Assembly: GCF_010820665.1 (NCBI RefSeq)
Contig: NZ_JAAIKC010000003.1
Span: 1 to 64,000 of the forward strand
DNA: 64,000 nt
From: Paenibacillus sp. SYP-B3998
Lineage (GTDB): Bacteria > Bacillota > Bacilli > Paenibacillales > NBRC-103111
Direction of reading: 5' to 3'
In this document: positions 31,805-41,411 of the stretch, in pieces
Numbering within the stretch: position 1 is the first letter of the stretch
How the letters are laid out: the number at the start of each line of letters is the position of its first letter
The notes under the pieces: generated by a model
What the model was told of the DNA's origin: nothing
Seen by the model: the letters and a program-made list of their open reading frames with translations, nothing else
The model's database searches: none
Position numbers and translations under genes: made by a program

Positions 31805-32775
31805 CCCCTATGGACAAGCCGAAATTACTCGTGCTTCTCGGTCCCACAGCAGTTGGGAAAACAAAGCTTAGTTTGGAACTTGCCCAGCGTTTTGGGTGTG
31901 AAATTATTTCAGGCGATTCCATGCAAGTGTATCGCGGTATGGACATCGGCACAGCCAAGGCTAGCGAGGCCGAGCAGCGGCTCGTCCCGCATCATTTGAT
32001 TGATATTCACGATCCCGCATACCCGTTTTCGGCCGCTGAATTCCAGGAGCGAGTAAAGAGCTTAATAACGGATATTCATGCGCGTGGAAAGCTTCCTTTT
32101 ATTGTTGGAGGAACGGGACTCTATATCGAGTCCGTCTGTTATAACTATCAGTTCACAGACGTAGGAATGGATGAAGCGTTCCGCCAAGAGCAGGAAGCCT
32201 ATGCCTTAGCGAATGGGGACGAAGCGCTGCATCTAAGACTGCGCGACATTGATCCAGAAAGTGCGGATCGGCTTCATGCGAACGATCGCAGACGCGTCAT
32301 TCGTGCGCTAGAGGTCGCACATGTGTCAGGGCAGACGTTTTCGGCACACTTAGCCGCCCAGAAAAAGGAATCGCCTTACGAACTATGTATCATTGGTTTA
32401 ACGATGGATCGGGCTCTCCTCTATAAACGAATCGAGGAGCGTATCGATGAGATGATGAACGAGGGTCTTATCCAAGAGGTGCAAAAGATCCTGGACGCTG
32501 GCTGTCCCAAACAGGCGATTTCTATGCAGGCTCTGGGCTACAAAGAAATTGTCCGTTATTTGGATGGCGAGCTCTCTCTTGAGGAAGCTGTGACCCTGCT
32601 GAAGCGCGACACCCGCCGATTTGCTAAACGTCAGTTATCGTGGTTTCGACATATGAAAGACATTTATTGGGTGGATGTTACGGAAACAGCAAATTTTTCT
32701 GCCCATTTCCAATTAATTAATGATATAATAGTAGGAAAGTTTGTACATAAAATTGAATATAATCAACAACCATAA
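31798..32775 (+). CDS. miaA: tRNA dimethylallyltransferase MiaA
   Basis: The enzyme of ~325 residues isopentenylates A37 of tRNAs reading UNN codons. It has the P-loop [27 protein letters not shown], the DIHDP block, and the tRNA-contacting [10 protein letters not shown] and [12 protein letters not shown] 31798 overlaps the preceding stop; ATG 31810 is an alternative start. It is followed by hfq 56 bases later, the classical pair. Confidence 0.96.
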   Translation: MLAPMDKPKLLVLLGPTAVGKTKLSLELAQRFGCEIISGDSMQVYRGMDIGTAKASEAEQRLVPHHLIDIHDPAYPFSAAEFQERVKSLITDIHARGKLPFIVGGTGLYIESVCYNYQFTDVGMDEAFRQEQEAYALANGDEALHLRLRDIDPESADRLHANDRRRVIRALEVAHVSGQTFSAHLAAQKKESPYELCIIGLTMDRALLYKRIEERIDEMMNEGLIQEVQKILDAGCPKQAISMQALGYKEIVRYLDGELSLEEAVTLLKRDTRRFAKRQLSWFRHMKDIYWVDVTETANFSAHFQLINDIIVGKFVHKIEYNQQP

Positions 32776-32831
32776 CCATCGAAAATAGCGCCGTATGGCG
32801 AATGTTTCATTCCATTAAGGGGGACCAACTG

Positions 32832-33071
32832 ATGAACAAATCCATTAATATCCAAGACAATTTTCTAAACCAACTTCGTAAAGAAAGCATTCCCGTAACT
32901 GTGTATTTGACTAATGGGTTTCAAATCAGAGGGCTTATTCGTGCGTTTGACAACTTTACGATCATTATTGATAGTGAAGGTCGTCAACAAATGGTATATA
33001 AACATGCCATTTCTACATTTACGCCACAAAGATCAGTTTCTTTAATGGCTGCCGCAGAAGCATCTGAATAG
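32832..33071 (+). CDS. hfq: RNA chaperone Hfq
   Basis: The 79-residue protein has both Sm motifs: [29 protein letters not shown] and the Sm2 block YKHAISTF. It forms a hexamer that binds small RNAs and AU-rich mRNAs. AAGGGGG lies 7 bases upstream of ATG 32832, which also matches the family start ([13 protein letters not shown]). It ends the mutS-miaA cluster. Confidence 0.96.
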   Translation: MNKSINIQDNFLNQLRKESIPVTVYLTNGFQIRGLIRAFDNFTIIIDSEGRQQMVYKHAISTFTPQRSVSLMAAAEASE

Positions 33072-33134
33072 TTCGCAGCAGATGTTTTGCAACTTTTTAT
33101 TTTGTCAGAGCGTCTAACCGAATAGAAACGATGG

Positions 33135-33166
33135 GAGCAACCTTACTTCATGAGGTTGTTCTTTTG
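33135..33166 (+). terminator. Terminator after hfq
   Basis: GAGCAACCT (33135-33143) pairs with AGGTTGTTC (33153-33161, one G-U), followed by a T-rich run. Confidence 0.65.
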
Positions 33167-33216
33167 TTGGTAAGACATTAGAGACATAGAGAATGAACAA
33201 CAAGGAGTCGGTGGAT

Positions 33217-35808
33217 TTGGCGAAACCAACCAATACGAAGCAGCCGGAAGACGGCAAAAAGGGTTCAAAGAAGAAGCGATTTAGTTTTCGTAAATTCATT
33301 ATGGGTTCGATTATAGCGGGTATTTTGGCCATCATCTGTGCATTGGCGATTTATATTGTGGTTATCATGAGTGGCTTTAAGCTATTGGATCAGAATCTCG
33401 ACAAAATTAATACATCAGCGGAATCAACACTTATTTATGCGCAAGAAGAAGGCAAGGATAAGGATGGCAAAGATAAGCCGGCTACAGAAATAGCCAAAAT
33501 ATATAAAGGTGAGAATAGGGAAAGCGTTACAATCAAGGATATTCCGAAGAGCTTACAAAAAGCGTTTATTGCTACCGAAGATCGCCGTTTCGAAGAACAT
33601 GCAGGCGTTGATTTCTGGGCGATTGGGCGAGCCTTGGTGAAAGACGTGATGCATATGAGCGCTGTTGAAGGCGGTAGTACGATCACGCAGCAGCTTGCCA
33701 AGAACGTGTTTCTAAGCTCTGAGAAAACGGCATTCCGCAAAGGTACGGAAATGGCAATTGCTTTTGCGCTGGATGAAAGGTTTACCAAAGATCAAATATT
33801 GGAAAGATATTTAAATCGGATTTTCTTTGGAAGCAATGCCTATGGCATTAAAGCGGCAGCCAAAGTATATTTCGGGAAGTCAGATCTTAATGACTTGAAG
33901 CTTTGGGAGATGGCTACGCTGGCTGCCCTGCCTAAAGCGCCAACGAAATATTCACCTTTGAAAAACCCTGATTTATCCAAGGAGCGCAGAGGTGTTGTAC
34001 TTCGCTTGATGACGGACCAAGGTTACATTACGGAAGCTGAGCGAGCCGAAGCCGCTGCCGTTGATTACGTAGCGCCTCCTTCTAGTCAAGCAACTAAAGA
34101 ATATGCGACATTTGTTGATTATGTAACGAGCGAAGCAGAAGATATGTATAATATCGATGAAGATGAGCTCCTTACCAAAGGTTACCGTATTTATACGACG
34201 ATGAATCCAAAGGCGCAGAAAATTATGGAGCAGACCTATGCGAATCCAAGCTTTTTCCAAAAAGATGCAGCGGACGGTCAGAAGATTCAAAGCTCAATGG
34301 TCATCATCGATAATAAAACGGGCGGTTTAGTAGCAATGATTGGTGGTAGGGATTATCAAACGAAAGGTTTCAGTCGTGTGTATTCCAAAAGGCAGCCAGG
34401 TTCCTCGTTCAAGCCCATTGCTGCGTATGGCCCTGCGATTGAAAGTGGGAAGTATACCCCGTATTCGATCATGGATGATACACAGACTACTTTTGGTAAT
34501 GGGACGTATTCGCCACGCAACTATGACCGTACAACACATGGTCAGGTGACCATGTTCGAAGCGGTAAAAAAATCGTATAACTTAGCTCCTGTATGGCTGC
34601 TTGATCAGATAAAGCCAAAGGCTGCGCTTGTTTTCGCAAAAAATCTGGGCATTCAATTGAACGCTCAAAAAGACGTCAATCTGGCTATTGCGTTGGGTGG
34701 TCTAACCGATGGGGTTTCACCGCTGGATATGGCGACTGCCTATACCGCTTTCGCCAATCAAGGCGCGCAAAACAAAACACATGCAATTCTTCGCATTACC
34801 GATTCACAAGGGAAAGAAATTAAAGCATATAAAGCGGAAAAGAAGCAAGCCATTTCACCCAAAACCGCTTACTATATGACGTTGATGCTTCAGGGCGTAG
34901 TTGAACCTGGCGGTACAGGGACGAAAGCAAAGTTTAATCGGCCTGTTGCAGGTAAAACGGGAACTACAGGACTTGATATTAAAGGACTTGAGAAGTATGA
35001 CCGCGATGTCTGGTTTGTTGGCTATACGCCTGAATGGACAGCCGCTGTATGGGAAGGCTTCGACAAAGTCGATGCTAAACACTATGTGACAATCGGAAGT
35101 GGAAGCCCATCTTCTATTTTCAAAGAGGTCATGTCGAAGGCGCTCGATGGTAAGCCGGTTACGAACTTCGTTAAGCCGGACAACGTACCGGATTTGACGG
35201 AGCCGCCAAGTGGTATTTCAGATCTGGCGGCTGCTTATGTGCCTGAGATGAAATCGGTTAAATTGACATGGACATCTTTGGGTAATAAAGTCGCCTATCA
35301 ATTGTACCGTAAGAGTTCAAAGGAAACTGACGCCAAGCTGCTGACATCCCTGCCGAATGCAGAGGTTAATGATTCAAGCGTAAGTAGTGGTGAAACTTAC
35401 CAATACTATGTGACTCCATTGAATACGGAAACGAACATTGAAGGTGCAAAATCAAACGTTGTCACTGTCGAAATTCCTAAGGACGAAGCGCTGCTCGATC
35501 CTTCGAAGGTTTCACCGTCACCTACACCGTCGGGTTCAGCTGTACCGTCGTCATCGCCTGGCAATGGTAAAGATCATCTCTCGCCATCGCCGTCACCTAC
35601 ACCATCTTCGGGAGCGAATCCATCCCCCAGTCATAACGGGAATGTGAACGATGGCAAAGGAACTACAGGAACTGTTGCAAATCCTAATCCAAGTCCAACT
35701 CCAAGCCCATCTCCATCCAATAAGCCGGTGGATGGGGCAACGGACCCGAAGAAGCAAGAGAGCAATCAAGATGGTGGAAAAGTTGCAATCCCAAACCCAC
35801 AACAATAA
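33217..35808 (+). CDS. Class A penicillin-binding protein (PBP1A-type)
   Basis: The ~863-residue bifunctional cell-wall synthase has a basic cytoplasmic head, one membrane helix (~residues 28-55), a GT51 glycosyltransferase (ATEDRRFEEHAGVD, EGGSTITQQLAKN) and a transpeptidase with active Ser in PGSSFKP, SYN in KKSYNLAP and KTGTT. A fibronectin-type-III-like domain (~residues 680-760) and a Pro/Ser/Thr-rich tail full of PSPTPS follow, probably a wall-spanning spacer. TTG 33217 is preferred since AAGGAG (33202-33207) lies 9 bases upstream; ATG 33193 has no ribosome site but is the longer alternative. Confidence 0.92.
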   Translation: MAKPTNTKQPEDGKKGSKKKRFSFRKFIMGSIIAGILAIICALAIYIVVIMSGFKLLDQNLDKINTSAESTLIYAQEEGKDKDGKDKPATEIAKIYKGENRESVTIKDIPKSLQKAFIATEDRRFEEHAGVDFWAIGRALVKDVMHMSAVEGGSTITQQLAKNVFLSSEKTAFRKGTEMAIAFALDERFTKDQILERYLNRIFFGSNAYGIKAAAKVYFGKSDLNDLKLWEMATLAALPKAPTKYSPLKNPDLSKERRGVVLRLMTDQGYITEAERAEAAAVDYVAPPSSQATKEYATFVDYVTSEAEDMYNIDEDELLTKGYRIYTTMNPKAQKIMEQTYANPSFFQKDAADGQKIQSSMVIIDNKTGGLVAMIGGRDYQTKGFSRVYSKRQPGSSFKPIAAYGPAIESGKYTPYSIMDDTQTTFGNGTYSPRNYDRTTHGQVTMFEAVKKSYNLAPVWLLDQIKPKAALVFAKNLGIQLNAQKDVNLAIALGGLTDGVSPLDMATAYTAFANQGAQNKTHAILRITDSQGKEIKAYKAEKKQAISPKTAYYMTLMLQGVVEPGGTGTKAKFNRPVAGKTGTTGLDIKGLEKYDRDVWFVGYTPEWTAAVWEGFDKVDAKHYVTIGSGSPSSIFKEVMSKALDGKPVTNFVKPDNVPDLTEPPSGISDLAAAYVPEMKSVKLTWTSLGNKVAYQLYRKSSKETDAKLLTSLPNAEVNDSSVSSGETYQYYVTPLNTETNIEGAKSNVVTVEIPKDEALLDPSKVSPSPTPSGSAVPSSSPGNGKDHLSPSPSPTPSSGANPSPSHNGNVNDGKGTTGTVANPNPSPTPSPSPSNKPVDGATDPKKQESNQDGGKVAIPNPQQ

Positions 35809-35842
35809 AAGAGCAAATAGCTGCTATGGAGGATGAACGACA

Positions 35843-36553
35843 ATGAACTTTAAACCTATGAAACTGCTTCCCCTTACTTTAATCGCATTGACTGTACTTG
35901 TGTCCGCTTGTGGAAACAAACCAACAGAATCGGCTGGTGGTACGGCTGCTCCGAAAAATGGTGCTGTGACCTCGGCTGCACCTGCGGCTTCTGCTACACC
36001 TATCGCACCAAAACAGTGGACGAAGGCACCAGATATGACCATTGATCCCAAAAAATCGTATCAAGCGGAGGTAACAACTTCCAAAGGTACATTCACGATT
36101 GATCTTTTTGCTGATGAGGCTCCGAAGACAGTGAATAACTTTGTGTTTTTATCTAAAGAGGGCTTTTATAATAATGTGACGTTTCACCGCATCATTAAGA
36201 CGTTCATGATTCAAACAGGTGACCCGCAGGGAACAGGCATGGGCGGACCTGGCTATAAATTTGAAGATGAGCTCAAGACTTCTCATAAGTACGAGCCAGG
36301 TATTGTTGCTATGGCGAATTCTGGGAAAAATACGAACGGGAGTCAATTTTTCATTTGTTCGGGAGCGGATTGCGCTAATTTGAATAAAATGCCGAACTAT
36401 TCCATTTTCGGAAAAGTGACAGATGAGGGAATGGCAACAATTGCGAAAATTGCGGATACACCCGTTCAGTTGAATCCTAATGGCGGGGACTCCTCCCCAA
36501 GTATGCCAAAGGAGAAAGTAACGATTAATTCAATTACAATTAAAGAAAAATAA
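35843..36553 (+). CDS. Lipoprotein cyclophilin-type peptidyl-prolyl isomerase
   Basis: This 236-residue lipoprotein has a lipobox (VLVSACG), an Ala/Pro/Ser-rich linker (~25-55) and a cyclophilin domain: FTIDLFADEAPKTVNNFVFLSKEGFYNNVTFHRIIKTFMIQTGDP, then NTNGSQFFI. It should catalyse proline isomerisation outside the membrane, where it could help fold secreted proteins. The catalytic Arg (FHRII) and QF are present. It follows the PBP gene by 34 bases and may share its transcript. Confidence 0.93.
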   Translation: MNFKPMKLLPLTLIALTVLVSACGNKPTESAGGTAAPKNGAVTSAAPAASATPIAPKQWTKAPDMTIDPKKSYQAEVTTSKGTFTIDLFADEAPKTVNNFVFLSKEGFYNNVTFHRIIKTFMIQTGDPQGTGMGGPGYKFEDELKTSHKYEPGIVAMANSGKNTNGSQFFICSGADCANLNKMPNYSIFGKVTDEGMATIAKIADTPVQLNPNGGDSSPSMPKEKVTINSITIKEK

Positions 36554-36603
36554 GTGTTTTCCGCTGCTCACTGCTGGAAGAGACTGACCTGGGGGATTGC
36601 TAA

Positions 36604-37263
36604 ATGAAACAGCCTTGCTTATTGTTCCATGGCTTTACTGGCGGTCCCTTTGAGGTCGAGCCGTTGGCGCAGTATTTGCTAGAACGAGGACAAAGATGCG
36701 AGGTGCCACGGCTTCCATGGCATGGAGAGGATTTTGAAGAACTAAAAGCTTCCCGATGGGAAGATTGGGTCCTATCCGCCGAACGGCACGCAGAGCGAAT
36801 GACGATGCAGCACGGTTCATTCGATTTGGTTGGTTTCTCAATGGGAGGACTTCTAGCGGCCTACTTAGCCGTACGTTATCCTGTACGTAGACTCGTGTTG
36901 CTCAATACAGCAGTCATCTATATCAGTCCCTCACGTCTTCTTCACGTTATTCGGGAGGATTGGAAGCATCAGGATCAAGACTATTTGCAAAAAGCCAAGT
37001 CAACGCCGCTGCGTGCGACCTGGCAGTTTACGCGGTTGGTAAAGCATTTGAAACCGGAGCTTAGCAGAGTCACAGTACCTACGCTTGTAGCACAAGCGGA
37101 GAGAGATCAGGTCATCCATCCCCAAAGTGCGCGATACATATACAGTAAGCTAGGTGGACACCGAGAGTTATGTTGGTATCCCAAGTCAAAGCATCTGATT
37201 TGTCATAGCGAAGACGCGGCTGCTTTATTTGATCATGTGGGCACATTTCTTGAGAGGGAATAA
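36604..37263 (+). CDS. Alpha/beta hydrolase (carboxylesterase-like)
   Basis: The 219-residue serine hydrolase has an oxyanion HGFTGGPFEVEPLAQYL start, nucleophile Ser in GFSMGG, an Asp in ERDQVIHP and a His in SKHLICHS, a complete catalytic triad. It looks like the small carboxylesterase/monoacylglycerol lipase group; substrate unknown. No signal peptide, so cytosolic. GGGG at 36591-36594 precedes the ATG. The next gene begins 7 bases after its stop. Confidence 0.85.
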   Translation: MKQPCLLFHGFTGGPFEVEPLAQYLLERGQRCEVPRLPWHGEDFEELKASRWEDWVLSAERHAERMTMQHGSFDLVGFSMGGLLAAYLAVRYPVRRLVLLNTAVIYISPSRLLHVIREDWKHQDQDYLQKAKSTPLRATWQFTRLVKHLKPELSRVTVPTLVAQAERDQVIHPQSARYIYSKLGGHRELCWYPKSKHLICHSEDAAALFDHVGTFLERE

Positions 37264-37270
37264 TAGTGAA

Positions 37271-37966
37271 ATGACCATGAAAACGGAGAATAATCGAAGT
37301 CAGCGGCAGCTTTCTCGTTTGCCCAAAAGCCGTAAACGCGCTGGGAAAACTAGGCGATTGCTGGTGAACTTGCGACGTTTAGTACAATGTCTCTTGATCC
37401 TATTCCTACTCTTTGCGGGTTGGATCGTATTCATTCAGTGGAAGGTTCAGCGAGCCCCGCAGATGGCATTACCCGGACAAGTAGATGTAGGAATTGTACT
37501 TGGGGCATCATTACGGAAAGATCTTCCAAGCCCGGGACTGCAGGAACGTCTTGATCTAGCCATTAAGTTGTATAATCAAGGCAAGTTTCAGCGACTTATC
37601 GTTTCCGGGGGACTGGATCATAATGGATCTAAGTTAACGGAAGCAGAGGGAATGCGTAATTATTTAGTCAAAAAAGGTATTCCTCCAGGCAGCATATTGT
37701 TGGAGCCTAAGGCTACGAGTACCTATGAAAATTTATTGTTTAGTAAGCAAATTATGGACGAGCAGGGGCTTGTTAGCTCGATCATAATGACGCATGAATT
37801 CCATAGCTCACGTTCGTTAAACATCGCAGAGACGATTGGGCTGGAGCAGCCACTTGTTTCGTCTACGAAGTCGGACGTACTGTTTATGCCTTATCATGAA
37901 GCGCGAGAAACACTCGCTTACACGAAGTGGGAGTGGACGAAGCTGTTGCTGAAAGTCGGACTATAA
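37271..37966 (+). CDS. YdcF/SanA-type DUF218 membrane protein
   Basis: The ~231-residue protein has a basic N-terminus, one membrane helix (LLILFLLFAGWIVFIQW) and an extracytoplasmic DUF218 domain: VDVGIVLGASLRKDLPSPGLQERLDLAIKLYNQGKFQRLIVSGG, then EATSTYENL-like ATSTYENLLFS and THEFHSSRS. Family members are implicated in envelope integrity, without a firm reaction. ATG 37271 is taken because the longer frame (37229) overlaps the hydrolase gene and has no ribosome site. It ends in the strong terminator at 37966-38020. Confidence 0.8.
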   Translation: MTMKTENNRSQRQLSRLPKSRKRAGKTRRLLVNLRRLVQCLLILFLLFAGWIVFIQWKVQRAPQMALPGQVDVGIVLGASLRKDLPSPGLQERLDLAIKLYNQGKFQRLIVSGGLDHNGSKLTEAEGMRNYLVKKGIPPGSILLEPKATSTYENLLFSKQIMDEQGLVSSIIMTHEFHSSRSLNIAETIGLEQPLVSSTKSDVLFMPYHEARETLAYTKWEWTKLLLKVGL

Positions 37967-38020
37967 GAAAGGGCTGCACGGAGAAGTGGATGAATTCCAC
38001 TAGCCAGTGCAGCCCTTTCT
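37966..38020. terminator. Large bidirectional terminator
   Basis: AGAAAGGGCTGCAC (37966-37979) pairs perfectly with GTGCAGCCCTTTCT (38007-38020), and an inner AGTGGA/TCCACT hairpin fills the loop. It separates convergent genes. Confidence 0.88.
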
Positions 38021-38021
38021 T

Positions 38022-38891
38022 TTAGCCATTTATGATCGTTCCTCCGTTCACGTGAAGGATCTGACCCGCCATGTAGGAAGAATCCTCTGAGGCGAGGAAC
38101 ACATAGCTAGGCGCCAGCTCACTAGGCTGTCCAGCTCGCTTCATTGGCGTGTCGGCCCCGAAAACTGCCACCTCTTCGGCTGTAAAGGTGGAGGGGATGA
38201 GGGGCGTCCATATGGGGCCTGGCGCTACACCGTTTACGCGAATGCCTCGTGGGTTCAGCTGCAGAGAGAGGGAGCGGGTAAAAGAAACGATGGCGCCTTT
38301 GGTGGAGGAGTAATCTAGTAACTGCTCATGCCCGTGGTAAGCAGTGATAGAAGCAGTATTAATAATGGTGCTGCCCGGCTTCAAATGGGGAAGCGCGGCT
38401 TTCGTTAAATAGAATAAGGAGAATAGATTTGTTCGAAACGTGCGCTCTAGTTGCTCGGTCGTGATATGTTCTATGCTGGCCTGAGGATGCTGCTCAGCCG
38501 CGTTGTTGACCAAGATATCAATTTTCCCGAACTGTTTGACGGCCTGCTCGATAATTTGTGTACAAAAGCCCTCATCACCAATATCGCCCGCCACATGCAG
38601 ACATTTGCGCCCAACCTCTTCGACGTGGCGTTGTGTTTCTTCCGCATCGCCATGCTCGTTTAAGTACACGAGAACGACATCTGCACCTTCTTTGGCATAA
38701 GCAATGGCAATCGCTCTGCCAATACCGCTGTCTCCTCCTGTGATGATTGCCACCTTACCCTTTAATTTGCCCGCTGCTTTGTACGCTGCGTGATCAAACT
38801 CCGGCCGCGGATTCATCTGTGCCTCAATACCTGGCTGCTGATCCTGATGCTGCGCAGGGAAAGTCGGTTTCGTATCTGTTGCTGTCGCCAT
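38022..38891 (-). CDS. Short-chain dehydrogenase/reductase
   Basis: The 289-residue NAD(P)-dependent oxidoreductase belongs to the classical SDR group with an N-terminal extension (PAQHQDQQPGIEAQMNP), like B. subtilis YhdF/YdaD general-stress-type dehydrogenases. It shows the cofactor loop TGGDSGIGRA, NNAA, catalytic Ser/Tyr/Lys in NTASITAYHGHEQLLDYSSTKGA and PGPIWTPLIPS. Start ATG 38891 is set by AAAGGAG 9 bases upstream; an earlier in-frame ATG (38912) has none. Substrate unknown. Confidence 0.92.
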   Translation of the reverse strand: MATATDTKPTFPAQHQDQQPGIEAQMNPRPEFDHAAYKAAGKLKGKVAIITGGDSGIGRAIAIAYAKEGADVVLVYLNEHGDAEETQRHVEEVGRKCLHVAGDIGDEGFCTQIIEQAVKQFGKIDILVNNAAEQHPQASIEHITTEQLERTFRTNLFSLFYLTKAALPHLKPGSTIINTASITAYHGHEQLLDYSSTKGAIVSFTRSLSLQLNPRGIRVNGVAPGPIWTPLIPSTFTAEEVAVFGADTPMKRAGQPSELAPSYVFLASEDSSYMAGQILHVNGGTIING

Positions 38892-38947
38892 TTGGAACGA
38901 TGCTCCTTTCATCTTCTCAGGTTTCCCTGTTAGGATGTGGCAAGAAG

Positions 38948-39730
38948 CTACAAATCATTCTTAATTCGGTAGTGATACAAATACAGCTCTGAGTAGCCCA
39001 GTTTACGATATAAGGCCAAGGCGGGTTCATTATCGGCAATTACTTGTAAATATTGTTTAGAAGCTCCATGCACCATGCTCCATTCCGTTAATGCCCCCAT
39101 CAGTACATAACCGATTCCTTGTCCCCGATAGCCTTCACTGACAACAATATTCACAAAACCCGACCAGTCAGCCTCGACAATTGCTGTTCCGACAGCAACG
39201 GCTTGTCCATCATGCTTCAGTTGAACGAACCCTTTGGGGCTGGCCATACGCGCAAATAATCCGGCATAGAACGCTTTACGTGAACTAGGGTACTGCTCTA
39301 GCCGCAGGTAAGCTCCAAGCCAATCGGCATCTGCCTGCTCTGACCACTGGATTTCAAGTGGTGATGGCTTTTTCTTCGGCAAGACGTTTGATACATTTTC
39401 TTTCACATCCTGGCTGTTAGCCGTCATAAAGAAGCAGGGAGTGTTCAACTCGTAGCCGTTATGAGCCAGAAGCTCATCCAGACCATGGGGCGAAGCCATG
39501 CTAACGTGAAATAAGGCAGGTAAGCTGCGTTCTCTGTAGAATTGCTCGGATTTATGCAGCCAATCGGCATCGTCTGGATATGCGCCAATCGCGAGCACAC
39601 TGTTGGCTCTTTTGGTCAAGCCTTGTGAAGAGCGGAGCATCCAATGGCCGATGTTACTCGTAGTTTCGGCTACCCAGGTACGTGCAGCGATGAGATCCAT
39701 CGTCACAAATTGATTTTGAGTTTCGCTCAT
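38948..39730 (-). CDS. GNAT family N-acetyltransferase
   Basis: The 260-residue protein has an unassigned N-terminal half and a C-terminal GNAT domain: VNIVVSEGYRGQGIGYVLMGALTEW (acetyl-CoA loop Q/R-GxGI/G) then YLQVIADNEPALALYRKLGYSELYLYHYRI. It probably acetylates a small molecule or amino group. It is transcribed leftward, divergently from another GNAT gene at 39887; the 156-base gap is very AT-rich and should hold both promoters. Confidence 0.88.
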   Translation of the reverse strand: MSETQNQFVTMDLIAARTWVAETTSNIGHWMLRSSQGLTKRANSVLAIGAYPDDADWLHKSEQFYRERSLPALFHVSMASPHGLDELLAHNGYELNTPCFFMTANSQDVKENVSNVLPKKKPSPLEIQWSEQADADWLGAYLRLEQYPSSRKAFYAGLFARMASPKGFVQLKHDGQAVAVGTAIVEADWSGFVNIVVSEGYRGQGIGYVLMGALTEWSMVHGASKQYLQVIADNEPALALYRKLGYSELYLYHYRIKNDL

Positions 39731-39886
39731 AATCGATCAAACCTTTCGAATTTAAATACTTAGAACACAATAAATATACATAAAAATGTATAAAAATACA
39801 ACGTAATGAAGTGGAAAAAATTTCTCTATTGATGTAAGCTATGAGCAGTGGAACTTGGTTAAGACGAGCTTACAGGAGGTCATTTC

Positions 39887-40366
39887 ATGGTATTCTTGAT
39901 ACGTACAGCAAGTGCTGAGGACTACGATGCCGTTAATGAAATTATTCGATACGGACAAGAAGAGCATGCTGCTATGCTTCCTCACATTTTCGCTGCATTG
40001 GACCGCGTTATTGCCATGGGATGGTACCGCAGTTTTTCGGATCAAAAGAACAAAGTGATTTTTGTGGCGGAATTCGATGCTATAGTGGTAGGCGTGGCAA
40101 TGGTAGAACTGAAGCTGAGCCCTAATTACGAAGCGCTTGTGCCGCGCACCTACGCATATCTCAATGAATTGGCAGTTGCGCCAACGCATCAACGTCAAGG
40201 AATTGGTAAGCAATTGTATACAGCTTCCTTGAAATGGGCGAAAGAACGAGGGGCAGCTTCGCTAGAATTAAATGTGTGGGAGTTTAACGATCGTGCTAAG
40301 GCCTTTTATTACTCTGTAGGTATGTCTACATTGAACCGTACGATGACAATCCCTCTATCAACTTAA
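39887..40366 (+). CDS. GNAT family N-acetyltransferase
   Basis: The 159-residue protein is a single GNAT domain: YAYLNELAVAPTHQRQGIGKQLYTASLKWAKERGAASLELNVWEFNDRAKAFYYSVGM, with the expected QRQGIG pyrophosphate loop. The substrate cannot be told. GGAGG lies 7 bases before the ATG. It is 20 bases upstream of the lipoate ligase gene and probably co-transcribed. Confidence 0.92.
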   Translation: MVFLIRTASAEDYDAVNEIIRYGQEEHAAMLPHIFAALDRVIAMGWYRSFSDQKNKVIFVAEFDAIVVGVAMVELKLSPNYEALVPRTYAYLNELAVAPTHQRQGIGKQLYTASLKWAKERGAASLELNVWEFNDRAKAFYYSVGMSTLNRTMTIPLST

Positions 40367-40386
40367 CAATTAAGGAGAGCAGAATC

Positions 40387-41388
40387 ATGCTATTTATTCA
40401 TAATGAACGTATCACAGACCCAAGAATCAATCTTGCGATTGAAGAGTACGCGCTGAGGAACCTGCCAACAGAGGAGAGCTATTTGCTTTTTTATATGAAT
40501 GAGCCCTCGATTATTATTGGCAAAAATCAGAACACAATTGAGGAGATCAATCCTGAATATGTCAAAGAACATGATCTGCATGTAGTACGTCGTCTTTCTG
40601 GCGGAGGAGCTGTCTATCACGATCTAGGGAATCTGAATTTTAGTTTCATTACCAAAGATGATGGTAATTCCTTTCACAACTTCAAAAAGTTCACACAGCC
40701 CGTTGTCGAGGCACTTCGTCAATTAGGTGTTGAAGCGGCCTTATCCGGTCGTAACGATATTCAAGTAGGTGAGCGGAAAATTTCGGGGAATGCTCAATTT
40801 GCAACAAAAGGAAGAATGTTTTCTCATGGTACCTTGCTTTTTGATTCGGAAATTGAAAGTGTTGTATCGGCCCTAAAAGTAAACCCTGATAAAATTCAGT
40901 CTAAAGGAATCAAATCTATTCGTAGTAGAGTTGCGAACATAGCTGAATTTCTACAGGAGCCGATCACGATCGAGACATTCAGGAAAAAGCTGCTTGAGTC
41001 TATTTTTGGCACGGAGGAATCGTTAGTTCCTCACTACAAGCTAACCACTGATGATTGGGAATCTATTCATGCGTTGTCGAAGGAACGTTATCAGAATTGG
41101 GACTGGAACTACGGGAGATCGCCGAAAAGCACCGTGCAAAATTCCAAGCGTTTCGAAGGGGTAGGAACGTTGGATGTGAGGCTTGACATTGAAGAAGGCT
41201 GCATTCGGAACGTGAAGATCTATGGTGACTTTTTTGGAGCTTATGATGTGAAAGAGCTAGAAGACATTCTCGTGGGAGCCAGGTATGAGTCTTCGGTAAT
41301 TCGTGAAAGGTTAGCTGAAGTCGAGCTTCGCAAGTACTTCGGTTCTATTGAACTGGATTTATTTATTGCATTGCTGATGTTAACTTAA
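40387..41388 (+). CDS. Lipoate-protein ligase
   Basis: The 333-residue enzyme attaches free lipoate to lipoyl domains of 2-oxoacid dehydrogenases and GcvH. It has the LplA blocks: IIIGKNQNTIEEIN, VVRRLSGGGAVYHDLGNLNFSFI, GRNDIQVGERKISGNAQF (catalytic Lys), and a C-terminal accessory domain (YGRSPKSTVQNSKRFEGVGTLDVRLDIEEG). The length fits the LplA/LplJ type. AAGGAGAG precedes ATG 40387. It is followed after 23 bases by a histidine phosphatase gene. Confidence 0.93.
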   Translation: MLFIHNERITDPRINLAIEEYALRNLPTEESYLLFYMNEPSIIIGKNQNTIEEINPEYVKEHDLHVVRRLSGGGAVYHDLGNLNFSFITKDDGNSFHNFKKFTQPVVEALRQLGVEAALSGRNDIQVGERKISGNAQFATKGRMFSHGTLLFDSEIESVVSALKVNPDKIQSKGIKSIRSRVANIAEFLQEPITIETFRKKLLESIFGTEESLVPHYKLTTDDWESIHALSKERYQNWDWNYGRSPKSTVQNSKRFEGVGTLDVRLDIEEGCIRNVKIYGDFFGAYDVKELEDILVGARYESSVIRERLAEVELRKYFGSIELDLFIALLMLT

Positions 41389-41411
41389 CGTTCAAGCGAG
41401 GGAGATCGGGA